NCBI RefSeq assembly: GCF_024746835.1
Contig: NZ_CP080531.1
Location: 5,104,001-5,168,000 of the forward strand
Direction of reading: 5' to 3'
DNA length: 64,000 nt
DNA from: Mesorhizobium sp. AR02
GTDB lineage: Bacteria > Pseudomonadota > Alphaproteobacteria > Rhizobiales > Rhizobiaceae
Below, piece after piece: positions 33,566 to 41,688 of the stretch (the first letter of the stretch is position 1; every line of letters starts with the position of its first letter). Under the pieces are notes generated by a model. The model did no database searches. It saw only the letters and a program-made list of their open reading frames with translations, and was not told where the DNA came from. The position numbers and the translations under genes were made by a program.

Positions 33566-34348
33566 CTACCGCAGGACGAACGCGCCGATGCTCCTGTGGA
33601 GAACATAGCCCGCAACGACAAAGATCAGCGCGGCAAAGATGCGGTTGAGCACGTTCTTGTAGGATGCCAGGCGAGTCGCCGCCAACATGCCGATCAAGCC
33701 GCCGCCAAGACCGCCAATGATGAATTCGCCGGCCAATTGCCAGTCAACCATTCCCGATTGTGCGTAGTTGAAGGCCGTGGCGAGACCGAAGGCCGCGACG
33801 GCAAGCAGGGACGTGCCTATCGCGTTGATTGTCGGCATTCCGGTGGCCAGGATCAGCCCGGGAACGATGAGGAAACCGCCACCAATGCCGAAGAAGCCGG
33901 AGGCCGCGCCGGCGACGATGGCGACTGCGGCGGTCATCGCGCACATTTTGGCGTCGACGGGCCGCACCGTGGTCGACGTGCTACGCCTGGGTCGGACCAT
34001 CAAACCGCCGACCACCAGCATGAGCAGCCCGAACAAGAAAAGCAGATGCGCGCCGTCGATTGATTTTCCAAGCGTCGATCCCGCTAGAGCACCCACGGAA
34101 TCCAGTGCGGCGAAGACAAGCGCGCAGCGCCACCAGACGTGACCCTTCAAGGCATAGCTGCCAAAGTTCGCGAATGCGTTGGCGGCCACCGCAAGCGCGC
34201 CGGTGCCGATGGCAATGTGGGGTTGGGCGACGCCGACGACATAGAGCAGGAGCGGCGTGGCAAGGATCGATCCGCCGCCGCCGACAAGGCCAAGGGTGAA
34301 ACCGACCAGGCCCCCAGAGCCCAGGGCGGCAAACAATGTAGCGCTCAT
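33566..34348 (-). CDS. TauE/SafE family sulfur-compound exporter of the BigR operon
   Basis: A 260-residue membrane permease with about eight helices and duplicated Gly-rich motifs (GLVGFTLGLVGGGGSILATP at the start; ASGFFGIGGGFLIVPGLIL in the middle). In bigR operons of Agrobacterium and Xylella such a protein is proposed to export sulfite formed from persulfide oxidation. It is the last gene of a five-gene unit and overlaps the preceding YeeE-like gene by four bases. Confidence 0.9.
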   Translation of the reverse strand: MSATLFAALGSGGLVGFTLGLVGGGGSILATPLLLYVVGVAQPHIAIGTGALAVAANAFANFGSYALKGHVWWRCALVFAALDSVGALAGSTLGKSIDGAHLLFLFGLLMLVVGGLMVRPRRSTSTTVRPVDAKMCAMTAAVAIVAGAASGFFGIGGGFLIVPGLILATGMPTINAIGTSLLAVAAFGLATAFNYAQSGMVDWQLAGEFIIGGLGGGLIGMLAATRLASYKNVLNRIFAALIFVVAGYVLHRSIGAFVLR

Positions 34349-34779
34349 GATGGCCGCTCGACGAAGAAGCGGTCATGGGCAACCACGCCCGCCAGCATGA
34401 AGGCCACGAAGACCGGAGTTGGCGTCAGCCCAAGCGACAACGAAGCCATCACCGGGCCGGGGCAAAGCCCGCCCAGGCCCCATCCAAGGCCGAAGATCGC
34501 CGAACCGATGATCAGAGGGGCGTCGATCCGCGAGTTCGTTGGCACATGGAAACGATCCGCCAGCAGCGGTCGCGACATCCGCCTGAGCCAGGCCATGCCT
34601 CCCATCGCAACCGCGACGGCACCGCCCAGCACGAAGGCCAGGCTCGGATCCCACACGCCAAAGACATCGAGAAAGCCCTGGACGCGGACAGGATCGAGCA
34701 TGCCCGACAGGGCCAGACCAAGCCCGAAAAGCGTGCCCGCGGCCAAAGCGGCAACAGGCTGTAGTTTGGTGTGTTTCAC
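34345..34779 (-). CDS. YeeE/YedE (DUF6691) family membrane protein, second half
   Basis: A 144-residue membrane protein starting at GTG 34779 within the stop of the preceding gene (GTGA overlap). It has about four helices and the conserved cysteine motif GLGWGLGGLCPGPVMASL. YeeE-like transporters take up thiosulfate or related sulfur species through paired Cys motifs. In many proteobacteria the two halves are separate genes as here, and this is the C-terminal half. It is coupled to both neighbours. Confidence 0.88.
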   Translation of the reverse strand: MKHTKLQPVAALAAGTLFGLGLALSGMLDPVRVQGFLDVFGVWDPSLAFVLGGAVAVAMGGMAWLRRMSRPLLADRFHVPTNSRIDAPLIIGSAIFGLGWGLGGLCPGPVMASLSLGLTPTPVFVAFMLAGVVAHDRFFVERPS

Positions 34780-35186
34780 AAGACGGCTCCGCGAAGAAGC
34801 GCGACAGCCACGATGCCGCTCGCAAGGAATGTCAAGACCGCGGCGATCGAACGTGGCGATAGCCGGGCCAGCCCCATCACGCCATGACCGCTGGTGCAAC
34901 CCGAGCCCATTCGAGATCCAAAACCGACCAGCAATCCCGCAAGCATGACCAAAGGCAGCGACGCCGTCACGGTCACGGTTGGCCAGTGGTGAAAAGCTGC
35001 GAAGTACACCACCGGGCCAAGCAGCAATCCGGCGACGAAGGCAGCGTTTGTCCAGACATCGATACCCTGGACCACCCTGCCGACAATCCCGCTTACGCCG
35101 GCGATCCTGCCGTTCAGGATCAGCAGGATGGCCGATGAAAGACCGATAAGGGCTCCACCAAGAAGGGATACGAGATAAGAGGTCAT
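34776..35186 (-). CDS. YeeE/YedE family membrane protein, first half
   Basis: A 136-residue membrane protein with about four helices. The conserved sulfur-binding cysteine is in FGSRMGSGCTSGHGVMGLAR. It pairs with the following DUF6691 half to make a complete YeeE-like permease for thiosulfate or polysulfide sulfur. It overlaps the bigR stop by four bases (ATGA). Confidence 0.9.
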   Translation of the reverse strand: MTSYLVSLLGGALIGLSSAILLILNGRIAGVSGIVGRVVQGIDVWTNAAFVAGLLLGPVVYFAAFHHWPTVTVTASLPLVMLAGLLVGFGSRMGSGCTSGHGVMGLARLSPRSIAAVLTFLASGIVAVALLRGAVL

Positions 35187-35518
35187 GGCCGGCCTTCCGA
35201 ACAGAAGATCGTGTAAAGTGCTGCAACCAGTTGAGCGGCCTTCTCGGCGGTCAGCCGGTAGAATATCTGTTTCCCGTCCCGCCGCGTTTCCACAATGTTG
35301 GCGTCGCGCAACACCGTCAGTTGCTGGGAAAGGTTCGGTTGATGGATGTCGAGCATTTCTTCCAGCTGGCTGACCGAATACTCCCCTTCGACAAGGGTGC
35401 AGACGAGCATCAGCCGCATGGGATGTGCCAGGGTCTTCAGCAGAGCCGCCACTTCACCGGCGCGCGATTCCATGGCGGCGGGCGACATCTTCACTGCATC
35501 AGGCTGGATCTCGTTCAC
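35183..35518 (-). CDS. bigR: BigR/SqrR-type persulfide-sensing ArsR repressor
   Basis: A 111-residue ArsR-family repressor. LLKTLAHPMRLMLVCTLVEG carries the first sensor cysteine and IFCSEGRP at the C-terminus the second; the recognition region is LDIHQPNLSQQLTVLRDANIV. In BigR and SqrR these two cysteines form a tetrasulfide or disulfide bridge with reactive sulfur species, releasing DNA. The GTG at 35518 overlaps the blh stop (GTGA) and sits seven bases after a GGAG; a GTG one codon upstream is possible. It is the second gene of the operon. Confidence 0.92.
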   Translation of the reverse strand: MNEIQPDAVKMSPAAMESRAGEVAALLKTLAHPMRLMLVCTLVEGEYSVSQLEEMLDIHQPNLSQQLTVLRDANIVETRRDGKQIFYRLTAEKAAQLVAALYTIFCSEGRP

Positions 35519-36810
35519 CACACTGCTCCTTGCAATGCATCGAGGGGAAATTTCAGATAGCGCGTACCGTTTGCTTCCGGCTCCGGCAGACGCCCCGCCT
35601 GGATGTTGACCTGCAAGGCATACAAGATGAGTTTCGGCATCGGCAGCGTTCGGTCACGCGCCACACGCAATCCGGCAAAGGCCTCTTCGTCCACGCCGGC
35701 CAGGTGTGCATTGGCGCGCTTCTGCTCGCCGACCGTGCTTTCCCACTTCGGCTCGCGTCCGCCCGGCTGGTAATCATGGCCTGTAAACAGGCGGGTTTGG
35801 ACCGGAAGCTCCAGGATCTTCTGGATCGATTTCCACAGGATGCGCGCGTCACCACCGGGAAAGTCGGCACGAGCCGTGCCGCTGTCAGGCACGAAGATGG
35901 TGTCGTGAACAAAGGCCGCATTGCCGATCACGTAGGTGATCGACGCCAGGGTGTGACCGGGCGAAAACATCACGCGCGCCGCTATGGAACCGACCTTGAA
36001 CGTGTCGCCCTCCGAGAACAGCCTGTCCCACTGCGAACCGTCGACAGGAAGTTCGGGCCAGTTGTAGATGCCCCGCCATAGGCGCTGGACATCGACCACC
36101 GGCGCTCCTATCGCGGTCGGGGCGCCCGTCTTCCCCTTCAGATACTGCGCGGCCGACAAATGGTCGGCGTGAGGATGGGTGTCGAGAATCCATTCGACGC
36201 TCAACCCGTTCTCAGCAACATAGGAAAGCATTGCGTCGGCGTTGCGCGTCGTGGTCGCTCCGGACTTCTCGTCGAAATCAAGAACCGGATCGACGATGGC
36301 GCATTTTCGGGTATCCGGGTCCGAAACCACATATTGCACGCTTCCTGTCCGGGGATCGAAGAACCCCTTCACCTCCGGTCTGAGTTGCCTGTGCGCTTCG
36401 AACCATCGCGACGCTGCCGACAGGTCCAAGCCGAGTTTCAAGCCGAGAGCCGCGATATCCAGGGATGACATACGGCCATCGAGTGCCTCGCCCAGTACAT
36501 AAAGGGTCAGGGCACGCGTGCCGGTCTTGCAATGAGCAAAGACCGGGCCGCCGGCATCGGCCATAGCCGCCTGGAAGGCCCGCACGTCCGCCTCGGTGAT
36601 GGTCGGCATCGTGACGGGTATGAAGGTGTAGGAAACACCGGCGTGACCGGCAACCTCCCGCTCGGCGGCGTTTCCGGGCTGGGAGGCCTCTTCCCCATTA
36701 GGTCGAGCGTTGATCATTCCCGCAAACCCATGGCCGGCAAGCGACCGGACTTCGGAAATCGAGGGCCGGGGACCGACGGTCAACACGTCATTTACACGGA
36801 TCACAGTCAT
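35515..36810 (-). CDS. blh: Blh: sulfurtransferase/phosphatase-like DUF442 fused to persulfide dioxygenase
   Basis: A 431-residue fusion. Residues 1-115 are the DUF442 domain with a Cys-x5-Arg loop (VFAHCKTGTRALTLYVLG). Residues 140-430 form a metallo-beta-lactamase-fold persulfide dioxygenase (ETHE1-like) with the metal motif DTHPHADHLSAAQYL and later ligands in FSPGHTLAS and FTGHDYQPGGR. It oxidises glutathione persulfide to sulfite and handles sulfane sulfur. It is the first gene of the BigR operon and has a palindromic site directly upstream. ATG 36810 is preferred over a TTG at 36834 that lies next to that site. Confidence 0.92.
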   Translation of the reverse strand: MTVIRVNDVLTVGPRPSISEVRSLAGHGFAGMINARPNGEEASQPGNAAEREVAGHAGVSYTFIPVTMPTITEADVRAFQAAMADAGGPVFAHCKTGTRALTLYVLGEALDGRMSSLDIAALGLKLGLDLSAASRWFEAHRQLRPEVKGFFDPRTGSVQYVVSDPDTRKCAIVDPVLDFDEKSGATTTRNADAMLSYVAENGLSVEWILDTHPHADHLSAAQYLKGKTGAPTAIGAPVVDVQRLWRGIYNWPELPVDGSQWDRLFSEGDTFKVGSIAARVMFSPGHTLASITYVIGNAAFVHDTIFVPDSGTARADFPGGDARILWKSIQKILELPVQTRLFTGHDYQPGGREPKWESTVGEQKRANAHLAGVDEEAFAGLRVARDRTLPMPKLILYALQVNIQAGRLPEPEANGTRYLKFPLDALQGAVW

Positions 36811-36834
36811 ACCGACCACCTGGGCTTCAATCAA

Positions 36835-36857
36835 TATACAATTTCATGTAATGTATA
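36835..36857. promoter_or_regulatory. AT-rich inverted repeat, putative BigR operator
   Basis: TATACA and TGTATA arms flank an 11-base AT-rich spacer 25-47 bases upstream of the blh start, in an otherwise GC-rich context. BigR-type repressors bind AT-rich dyads overlapping the promoter of this operon, so this is the expected site. The rest of the 36858-36968 gap is featureless. Confidence 0.6.
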
Positions 36858-36968
36858 ATGATGGCCCGCACAAGGGGTCTGCCTGGAAATGTTCGGCGGG
36901 TTGCGGAAGGCGGTCTGCGAGCGACCTTGAGGGAGGCGGGCGCGATCGCAGCGGCGCTGCTCAGCCTT

Positions 36969-37808
36969 TTACCCCCTGGGGCGCCGGGCCAGCGCGCGGA
37001 TGCGGTCGGCGACCTTGCTGTCGATCGGGTTGTAGACCGTCAGGTTCAAATCAGGCCGGCCGTCGACAGCGAAGGACGAGTATTCCAGCTCGATGTCACC
37101 CAGTTCCGGGTGCTTCAGGCGCTTTGTGCCGTCACCATGGGCGAGCACGTCGTTCTCCTGCCATAACTTGGCGAATTCGGCGCTGCCGCTGCACAGTTCG
37201 TCCACCAGCTGGGTGACTTCGGAGACCGCGCCGGCACGCGCCGCATCGGCGCGGAAAGCGCCGACGACGAAACGGGCGAGGTTCTCCCAATCGTGCTGCT
37301 TGGCGCGGATGTGGGGCGTGAGGAACATGAAGCGCAGGACGTTGCGCCGGCCGGCGGGGATGGTGCCATAGTCGGTCAGCACGATCTCGGCGGCGCGGTT
37401 CCAGGCAACGACGTCCCAGGTCGCGGTCTTGACCAGAGCGGGGCTGGCATCGAGCGTGTCGATGAGGCGCTGCAGCCGGGGGCTGACGCCCTCGTCGCCC
37501 CGGTAGCGGACCTCGGGCGGGCGCCCGAGCCCGAGCATGAAGAGGTGTTCGCGCTCGGCCTCGGTCAGCAGCAGCCCCTTGGCGATGCGGTTCAGCACAT
37601 CGGCCGAGGGCGCGCCGCCACGGCCCTGTTCCAGCCAGGTGTACCAGGTCGGGCTGATGTTGGCGCGCTGGGCGACCTCTTCGCGGCGCAGTCCCGGCGT
37701 GCGCCGGCGCCCGGAAAAGCCGAACGAGGCGGGATCGAGCCGGGTGCGCCGGTCTTTCAGGAAGGCAGCGAGCGTGCCGGGGGAACTGGTGGGCATCCTG
37801 TTAGGCAT
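36969..37808 (-). CDS. Helix-turn-helix regulator with MmyB-like ligand domain
   Basis: A 279-residue XRE-type regulator. The HTH occupies about residues 15-75 (LRREEVAQRANISPTWYTWLEQGRG). The MmyB-like PAS-related domain follows (HLFMLGLGRPPEVR, NVLRFMFLTPHIRAKQHDWEN, ELGDIELEYSSFAVDGRPDLN), a family that in Streptomyces binds small molecules or fatty acids. A 12-base tandem duplication (GGCATCCTGTTA) at the 5' end gives two in-frame ATG codons, 37808 and 37796. It is divergent from the epimerase-like SDR gene, its likely target. Confidence 0.9.
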   Translation of the reverse strand: MPNRMPTSSPGTLAAFLKDRRTRLDPASFGFSGRRRTPGLRREEVAQRANISPTWYTWLEQGRGGAPSADVLNRIAKGLLLTEAEREHLFMLGLGRPPEVRYRGDEGVSPRLQRLIDTLDASPALVKTATWDVVAWNRAAEIVLTDYGTIPAGRRNVLRFMFLTPHIRAKQHDWENLARFVVGAFRADAARAGAVSEVTQLVDELCSGSAEFAKLWQENDVLAHGDGTKRLKHPELGDIELEYSSFAVDGRPDLNLTVYNPIDSKVADRIRALARRPRG

Positions 37809-37896
37809 CCTGTTAAAGATTATACCATGATAAGATCACTACTTTAATGGAATAATAGACCGTCGATATTACGCAGGCAACCGCAGGAGATTTTGC

Positions 37897-38781
37897 ATGC
37901 GTATCTTTCTCACCGGCGCGACCGGTTTCATCGGCTCGGCCATCGTTCCCGAACTCCTCCAGGCCGGCCATCAGGTGGTCGGCGTCACCCGCTCCGACGC
38001 CGGCGCCGAGGCGCTCACCGCCGCGGGCGCCGAGGTGCATCGCGGAACCCTCGAGGATCCCGAGAGCCTGCGCAGTGGCGCGGCCAAGGCGGACGCCGTG
38101 ATCCACACCGCCTTCGACCATGATTTCTCACGCTTTGCCGAGAACTGCGAAAAGGACAAGCGTGTGATCGCCGCGCTCGGCGCCGCCATTGCCGGATCCG
38201 ATCGCCCGCTGGTGATCACATCAGGCGTCGGCATGGGCAGCCCCGGACATGGCCAGCCGGCGGTCGAGGACGTCTTCAACGCCAGCCATCCCAATCCGCG
38301 CATCGCCTCGGAACTCGCTGGCAATGCCTTGCTGGAGGCCGGCGTCAACGTGTCGGTGGTGCGCCTGCCGCAAGTTCACAATCCGGTCAAGCAAGGGCTG
38401 ATCTCGCCGCTCATCGAGATCGCGCGCCAGAAAGGCGTCTCGGCCTATGTCGGCGAAGGCCGCAACCGCTTTTCGGCGGGGCATCTCCTGGACGCGGCGC
38501 GGCTTTACCGGCTCGCGGTGGAAAAGCGTCAACCGGGCGCGCGTTACAACGCGGTCGGCGAGGAAGGTGTCGCGGTGCGCGCCATCGCCGAGGCGCTCGG
38601 CCGGGGCCTCAAATTGCCGGTCGTTTCGATCGCGCCGGAAAAGGCGGTGGAGCATTTCGGATGGATGGGAATGTTTGCTCCCATGGATCTGCCAGCCTCC
38701 AGCGCGCTGACCCAGGCAAGGCTCGGCTGGCATCCGACCGGCCCGACGCTGATCGCCGATCTGGACGCCATGCGGTATTGA
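37897..38781 (+). CDS. NAD-dependent epimerase/dehydratase-like SDR
   Basis: A 294-residue extended SDR with the N-terminal motif MRIFLTGATGFIGSAIVPEL and the acidic-free second strand GVTRSDAGAEAL, which suggests NADP(H). The canonical Tyr-x3-Lys is not obvious, as in the atypical SDR5-like group, where the central region reads DRPLVITSGVGM. Such proteins are often induced by, and divergent from, MmyB- or AraC-type regulators. The substrate is unknown. Confidence 0.88.
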   Translation: MRIFLTGATGFIGSAIVPELLQAGHQVVGVTRSDAGAEALTAAGAEVHRGTLEDPESLRSGAAKADAVIHTAFDHDFSRFAENCEKDKRVIAALGAAIAGSDRPLVITSGVGMGSPGHGQPAVEDVFNASHPNPRIASELAGNALLEAGVNVSVVRLPQVHNPVKQGLISPLIEIARQKGVSAYVGEGRNRFSAGHLLDAARLYRLAVEKRQPGARYNAVGEEGVAVRAIAEALGRGLKLPVVSIAPEKAVEHFGWMGMFAPMDLPASSALTQARLGWHPTGPTLIADLDAMRY

Positions 38782-38799
38782 GGCGCGTATAGAGCGACC

Positions 38800-39498
38800 T
38801 CAGCCGGGGCTGACGGTGTAGCGCAAGTGGATGAGCCCATGTGCAAGGGTTTCGCAGCTTGTCAGCGACAACTGCATCTTGCCCGCCAGGCCGCTTTCGC
38901 CGAACTCGACAAAACCCTGGTTTGCCGCCCGCGCATCGAGCGCGGGCGCGACGAGCAGGCTGAGCTCGTCGACAAGCCCTGCCGCGAAGAAGGAGCCGTT
39001 GATGCCGGCGCCGCCTTCGAGCAGCAGCCGGCGAATGCCGAGTTCACGTCCAAGCACGTCGAGCACCGCGGCGAGACCGATGTCAGTCGTTTCCGACACG
39101 ATATAGGACACGCCGTCGGCGGCGAGCTCGGCCAGATGGCTGTCGGAGACGCCGTGTCCGAGCAGCACCACGACATGATCGCCGCCGACATCAGGCTTGG
39201 CAAAGTGCAGCTTGCCAGAGGCATCGAGCGCCACGGCAAAGCTGCCCGCATCGAGTTGGGCGAAATGATGCGGCCGCTCGACCTTGCCGATTTGCGCCGG
39301 CGGATGCGCGCCGGCCTTGCTCATCTCGGCCATGGTGACGCGACCGACGATCCAGCCGTCGCCTTCGAGATCTCCATGGATCTGTTCATAGAGGCCTGAC
39401 CACTCGGCCAGGGTCCCGTCCGGGCTCGTGGTGTAGCGGCTCGGGTGCAGGCTGCCATCGAGCGAGGCGAGCATATGGCAGATGATGTGCGGCTTCAT
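38800..39498 (-). CDS. RibD C-terminal/dihydrofolate reductase-like protein
   Basis: A 232-residue protein of the RibD_C fold: MKPHIICHMLASLDGSL at the start, WIVGRVTMAEM, a central SDSHLAELAADGVSYIVS strand-helix and the NADPH-binding GIRRLLLEGGAGINGSFFAAGLVDELSLLV near residue 160-190 (in two parts). The family reduces pteridine- or pyrimidine-like substrates with NADPH; stand-alone members like this have no assigned substrate. It is convergent with the epimerase gene. Confidence 0.88.
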   Translation of the reverse strand: MKPHIICHMLASLDGSLHPSRYTTSPDGTLAEWSGLYEQIHGDLEGDGWIVGRVTMAEMSKAGAHPPAQIGKVERPHHFAQLDAGSFAVALDASGKLHFAKPDVGGDHVVVLLGHGVSDSHLAELAADGVSYIVSETTDIGLAAVLDVLGRELGIRRLLLEGGAGINGSFFAAGLVDELSLLVAPALDARAANQGFVEFGESGLAGKMQLSLTSCETLAHGLIHLRYTVSPG

Positions 39499-39534
39499 GC
39501 AATTCTCCGGGGATTATTTTTGGGGCGACATGCA

Positions 39535-39936
39535 TCAGGCCGATTCAAGTTCCATCGCTTTCTCAGCCGCCTTGGCGAGAAACCCGGATCGCGTATAGCC
39601 ATGAGCTTCGGCAAAGGCATCGATCCGTCGGAGAACGTCGTCCGGCAACGTCACGTTGATACGCACCGCCTTCCTGGCCTCGGTCCTGGCGGCGACCAGG
39701 ATTGCGACACCGTCACGATTATCGGTGTCTGCCATCACAGCCTCCAGACTGGAAGGCTCTGGAATGGCTTCGCCATCCTCGACCAGCCCTTCGATGTGAA
39801 GGGTGAGCGCCTCCTCAGCCATGACTCGGGCGTCATCCAGATCCTTTCCGGCGGTAATCACGCCTGGGAAATCAGGGAAAGACACGCCGAAGTCGCTGCC
39901 GGCATCCTTATGGATAAGTCCGATATACTGCTTCAT
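39535..39936 (-). CDS. hicB: HicB-family antitoxin
   Basis: A 133-residue antitoxin: an N-terminal partial RNase-H-like domain (YIGLIHKDAGSDFGVSFPDF, PGVITAGKDLDDA) and a C-terminal ribbon-helix-helix segment (RINVTLPDDVLRRIDAFAEAHGYTRSGFLAKAA in two parts) that binds DNA. It blocks HicA mRNA-interferase activity and represses the operon. The ATG at 39936 is preceded by GAGG at good spacing; a GTG at 39945 overlapping the hicA stop is an alternative. The palindrome abutting hicA is the likely binding site. Confidence 0.92.
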   Translation of the reverse strand: MKQYIGLIHKDAGSDFGVSFPDFPGVITAGKDLDDARVMAEEALTLHIEGLVEDGEAIPEPSSLEAVMADTDNRDGVAILVAARTEARKAVRINVTLPDDVLRRIDAFAEAHGYTRSGFLAKAAEKAMELESA

Positions 39937-39941
39937 GTCCG

Positions 39942-40130
39942 TCACCTCAGTTTCAGTCCAGATTGCTTTTCGATGCTGCGTAGAGTGCCTATCGGGATAT
40001 CGCGCTTGGGATGGGGAACCGTGACCCGCCCTTGCTTATCGCGGTGCTTGAATTGTGCATGGCTGCCCTTTCGGGCAACCTCGAACCAACCATCAGCTTG
40101 CAACAGGCGGATAATGTCAGCGCTATTAAT
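39942..40130 (-). CDS. hicA: HicA-family toxin with non-standard (ATT) start
   Basis: The frame encodes 62 residues that fit HicA throughout: SADIIRLLQADGWFEVARKG, the catalytic GSHAQFKHRD histidine, VTVPHPKRDIPIGTLRSI and KQSGLKLR. HicA is a double-stranded-RNA-binding-fold mRNA interferase. No ATG, GTG or TTG exists in frame: a TAA lies four codons before the Asn where the family has MNSADIIRLL, and the codon at the Met position is ATT (40128-40130). Either ATT is used as a rare start, or the start was lost by a G-to-T change and the toxin is silent. hicB follows immediately. Confidence 0.85.
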   Translation of the reverse strand: MNSADIIRLLQADGWFEVARKGSHAQFKHRDKQGRVTVPHPKRDIPIGTLRSIEKQSGLKLR

Positions 40131-40144
40131 GTGTATTTATACAC
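40131..40144. promoter_or_regulatory. Perfect palindrome abutting hicA, putative HicB operator
   Basis: GTGTATTTATACAC has 6-bp perfect arms around TT and directly adjoins the presumed hicA start codon. A ribbon-helix-helix antitoxin would bind such a dyad. Its closeness to the start leaves little room for a Shine-Dalgarno sequence, so a leaderless or very short-leader transcript is possible. Confidence 0.6.
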
Positions 40145-40227
40145 ACTGATAAGCAGCCTTTCAACCAAAATATGAAAGTCAGCTGGAGCCAATAAGCCGG
40201 GCAGATCGGCGGAGCGCCGCGTTTATC

Positions 40228-40250
40228 ATGCGGGGCAGGAAACCCCGCAT
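40228..40250. other. Perfect 8-bp hairpin in the 368-base gap before the sugar-binding gene
   Basis: ATGCGGGG and CCCCGCAT enclose a 7-base loop. No T-run follows on either strand. The remaining gap (40145-40498) contains short repeats (CCGATAATT twice near 40260) and a GGAGG-type ribosome-binding site before the next gene, but no gene I can support. Confidence 0.4.
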
Positions 40251-40498
40251 CCAAAATACCGATAATTCCGATAATTGGCCGCCCAGCACTGTTATATCGA
40301 TGTTGCACAAATGGTTGACCCTGGGTTAGCATCCATTTGCTGATGCCGATGGGAGGCAGTTTTTGCAACGGCGGTCAGCTGGAGCGGCATGCGCTGTCCC
40401 GCGCAAGGAGGATGCTCCAACACTTTGAACCGACGCATGATCCTTCCTGAAACCGTCCCGGTTTCCGGGGCGTGCGTTCTTGTGGAGGAGGATCAACC

Positions 40499-41446
40499 AT
40501 GAACAGACGTGAATTCCTGATGACGTCCGTGGCCGCGGGCGCGATGATGCTGGCCGCGCCTTCGGCATTCGCCGAAGACAAGCTCACCATCCTTGGCTCG
40601 GTGCCCAATCTCGGCTTTCCGTTCTTCGTGCACATGCTGAACGAGATCAAGGCGGAAGCCGCCGCCCAGGGCGTCAACCTGACCGAAAGCGACGGCCAGA
40701 ACTCGGCCACCAAGCAGACCGCCGACATCGAGGCGGCGCTGGTGCAGAAGGTCAACGCCATCGTGATTTCGCCGCTCGACGTCAACGCGCTGGCGCCCGC
40801 CATCGAGGAAGCGGTCAAGGCCGGCGTTCCCGTGGTGACGATCGACCGCCGGGTCGACGGTGTCCAGGGCATTCTGGCCCATGTCGGCGCCGACAATGTC
40901 AAGGGCGGCGAGGCGGAGGCCAGCGCCATGGTGGCCGCGTTCCCCAACGGCGCCAAGCTGTTCCATCTGCAGGGCCAGCCGGGTGCGGGGCCCGCGATCG
41001 ACCGCAACAAGGGCGTCCACAATGTGCTCGATCCCTTGAAGGACAAGTACCAGATCATCTTCGAGCAGACCGCCAACTTCGCGCGGGCCGAAGCGCTGTC
41101 GGTGACGGAAGCGGGGCTCGCCGCCAACGGCAAGCCGGACGCCATCATCTGCGCCAATGACGACATGGCGCTCGGCGCGCTCGAAGCCTGTGCTGCGCGC
41201 AACTTCACCGACGTCAAGATCTATGGTTTCGACGCGCTGCCGGAAGCGCTGGTTGCCGTCCGCGACGGCAAGCTCGCCGGCACGGTCGAACAGTTCCCCG
41301 GCCAGCAGTCGCGCACCGCCGTGCAGATCGCGGTCGCCTACGCCAAGAACAAGACCGAGCCGAAGGAGAAACTGGTGCTGTTGACGCCGATCGTCATCGG
41401 CAAGGACAATCTCGATAAGGCGGAGAGGTTGAGCGAGACGAAGTGA
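40499..41446 (+). CDS. Sugar ABC transporter periplasmic binding protein, Tat signal
   Basis: A 315-residue ribose/galactose-type binding protein (peripla_BP_4 family). The N-terminus MNRREFLMTSVAAGAMMLAA has a twin-arginine motif followed by a hydrophobic stretch and AFA cleavage site, so it is probably exported folded by Tat. The mature part has LGSVPNLGFPFFVHMLNEIK, the NAIVISPLDVNALAPAIEEA segment and DAIICANDDMALGALEAC, as in RbsB. A strong GGAGG lies upstream. It is the first gene of a three-gene importer, separated from the ATPase gene by a repeat element. Confidence 0.92.
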   Translation: MNRREFLMTSVAAGAMMLAAPSAFAEDKLTILGSVPNLGFPFFVHMLNEIKAEAAAQGVNLTESDGQNSATKQTADIEAALVQKVNAIVISPLDVNALAPAIEEAVKAGVPVVTIDRRVDGVQGILAHVGADNVKGGEAEASAMVAAFPNGAKLFHLQGQPGAGPAIDRNKGVHNVLDPLKDKYQIIFEQTANFARAEALSVTEAGLAANGKPDAIICANDDMALGALEACAARNFTDVKIYGFDALPEALVAVRDGKLAGTVEQFPGQQSRTAVQIAVAYAKNKTEPKEKLVLLTPIVIGKDNLDKAERLSETK

Positions 41447-41483
41447 GGGTGATCAGCCGATTGGCAAGGCAGGCGGGGCATCG

Positions 41484-41640
41484 CCCCCCTCTGCCCTGCC
41501 GGGCATCTCCCCCGCAAGGGGGGAGATCTGCTGTTTGTTCTGCTTTCGCCAATTCTTCAACGCCGCAAGAAAGGGCGCTACAAATGATGCTGCCAATCTC
41601 CCCCCTTGCGGGGGAGATGTCCGGCAGGACAGAGGGGGGT
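41484..41640. repeat. RIME-like inverted repeat element between binding-protein and ATPase genes
   Basis: Two ~44-base arms (41484-41527 and 41596-41640) are near-perfect complements, each containing a smaller palindrome (ATCTCCCCC-GC-AAGGGGGGAGAT type). They enclose ~68 bases. The same arms recur at 44291-44335 and 44402-44446. In a transcript they would fold into a long hairpin between the first and second genes of the sugar transporter, which could lower ATPase/permease expression relative to the binding protein. Confidence 0.85.
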
Positions 41641-41688
41641 GTTCGCGCGCTGACGGGACCGGCATGAATCGTATCCAAGGAGCCACCC

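Noticed and set aside
34345..35226. Single 293-codon minus-strand frame covering both YeeE halves
   Set aside because: Only its last 144 codons are real (the DUF6691 half, from GTG 34779); the first part is out of frame with the separate 136-residue YeeE gene.
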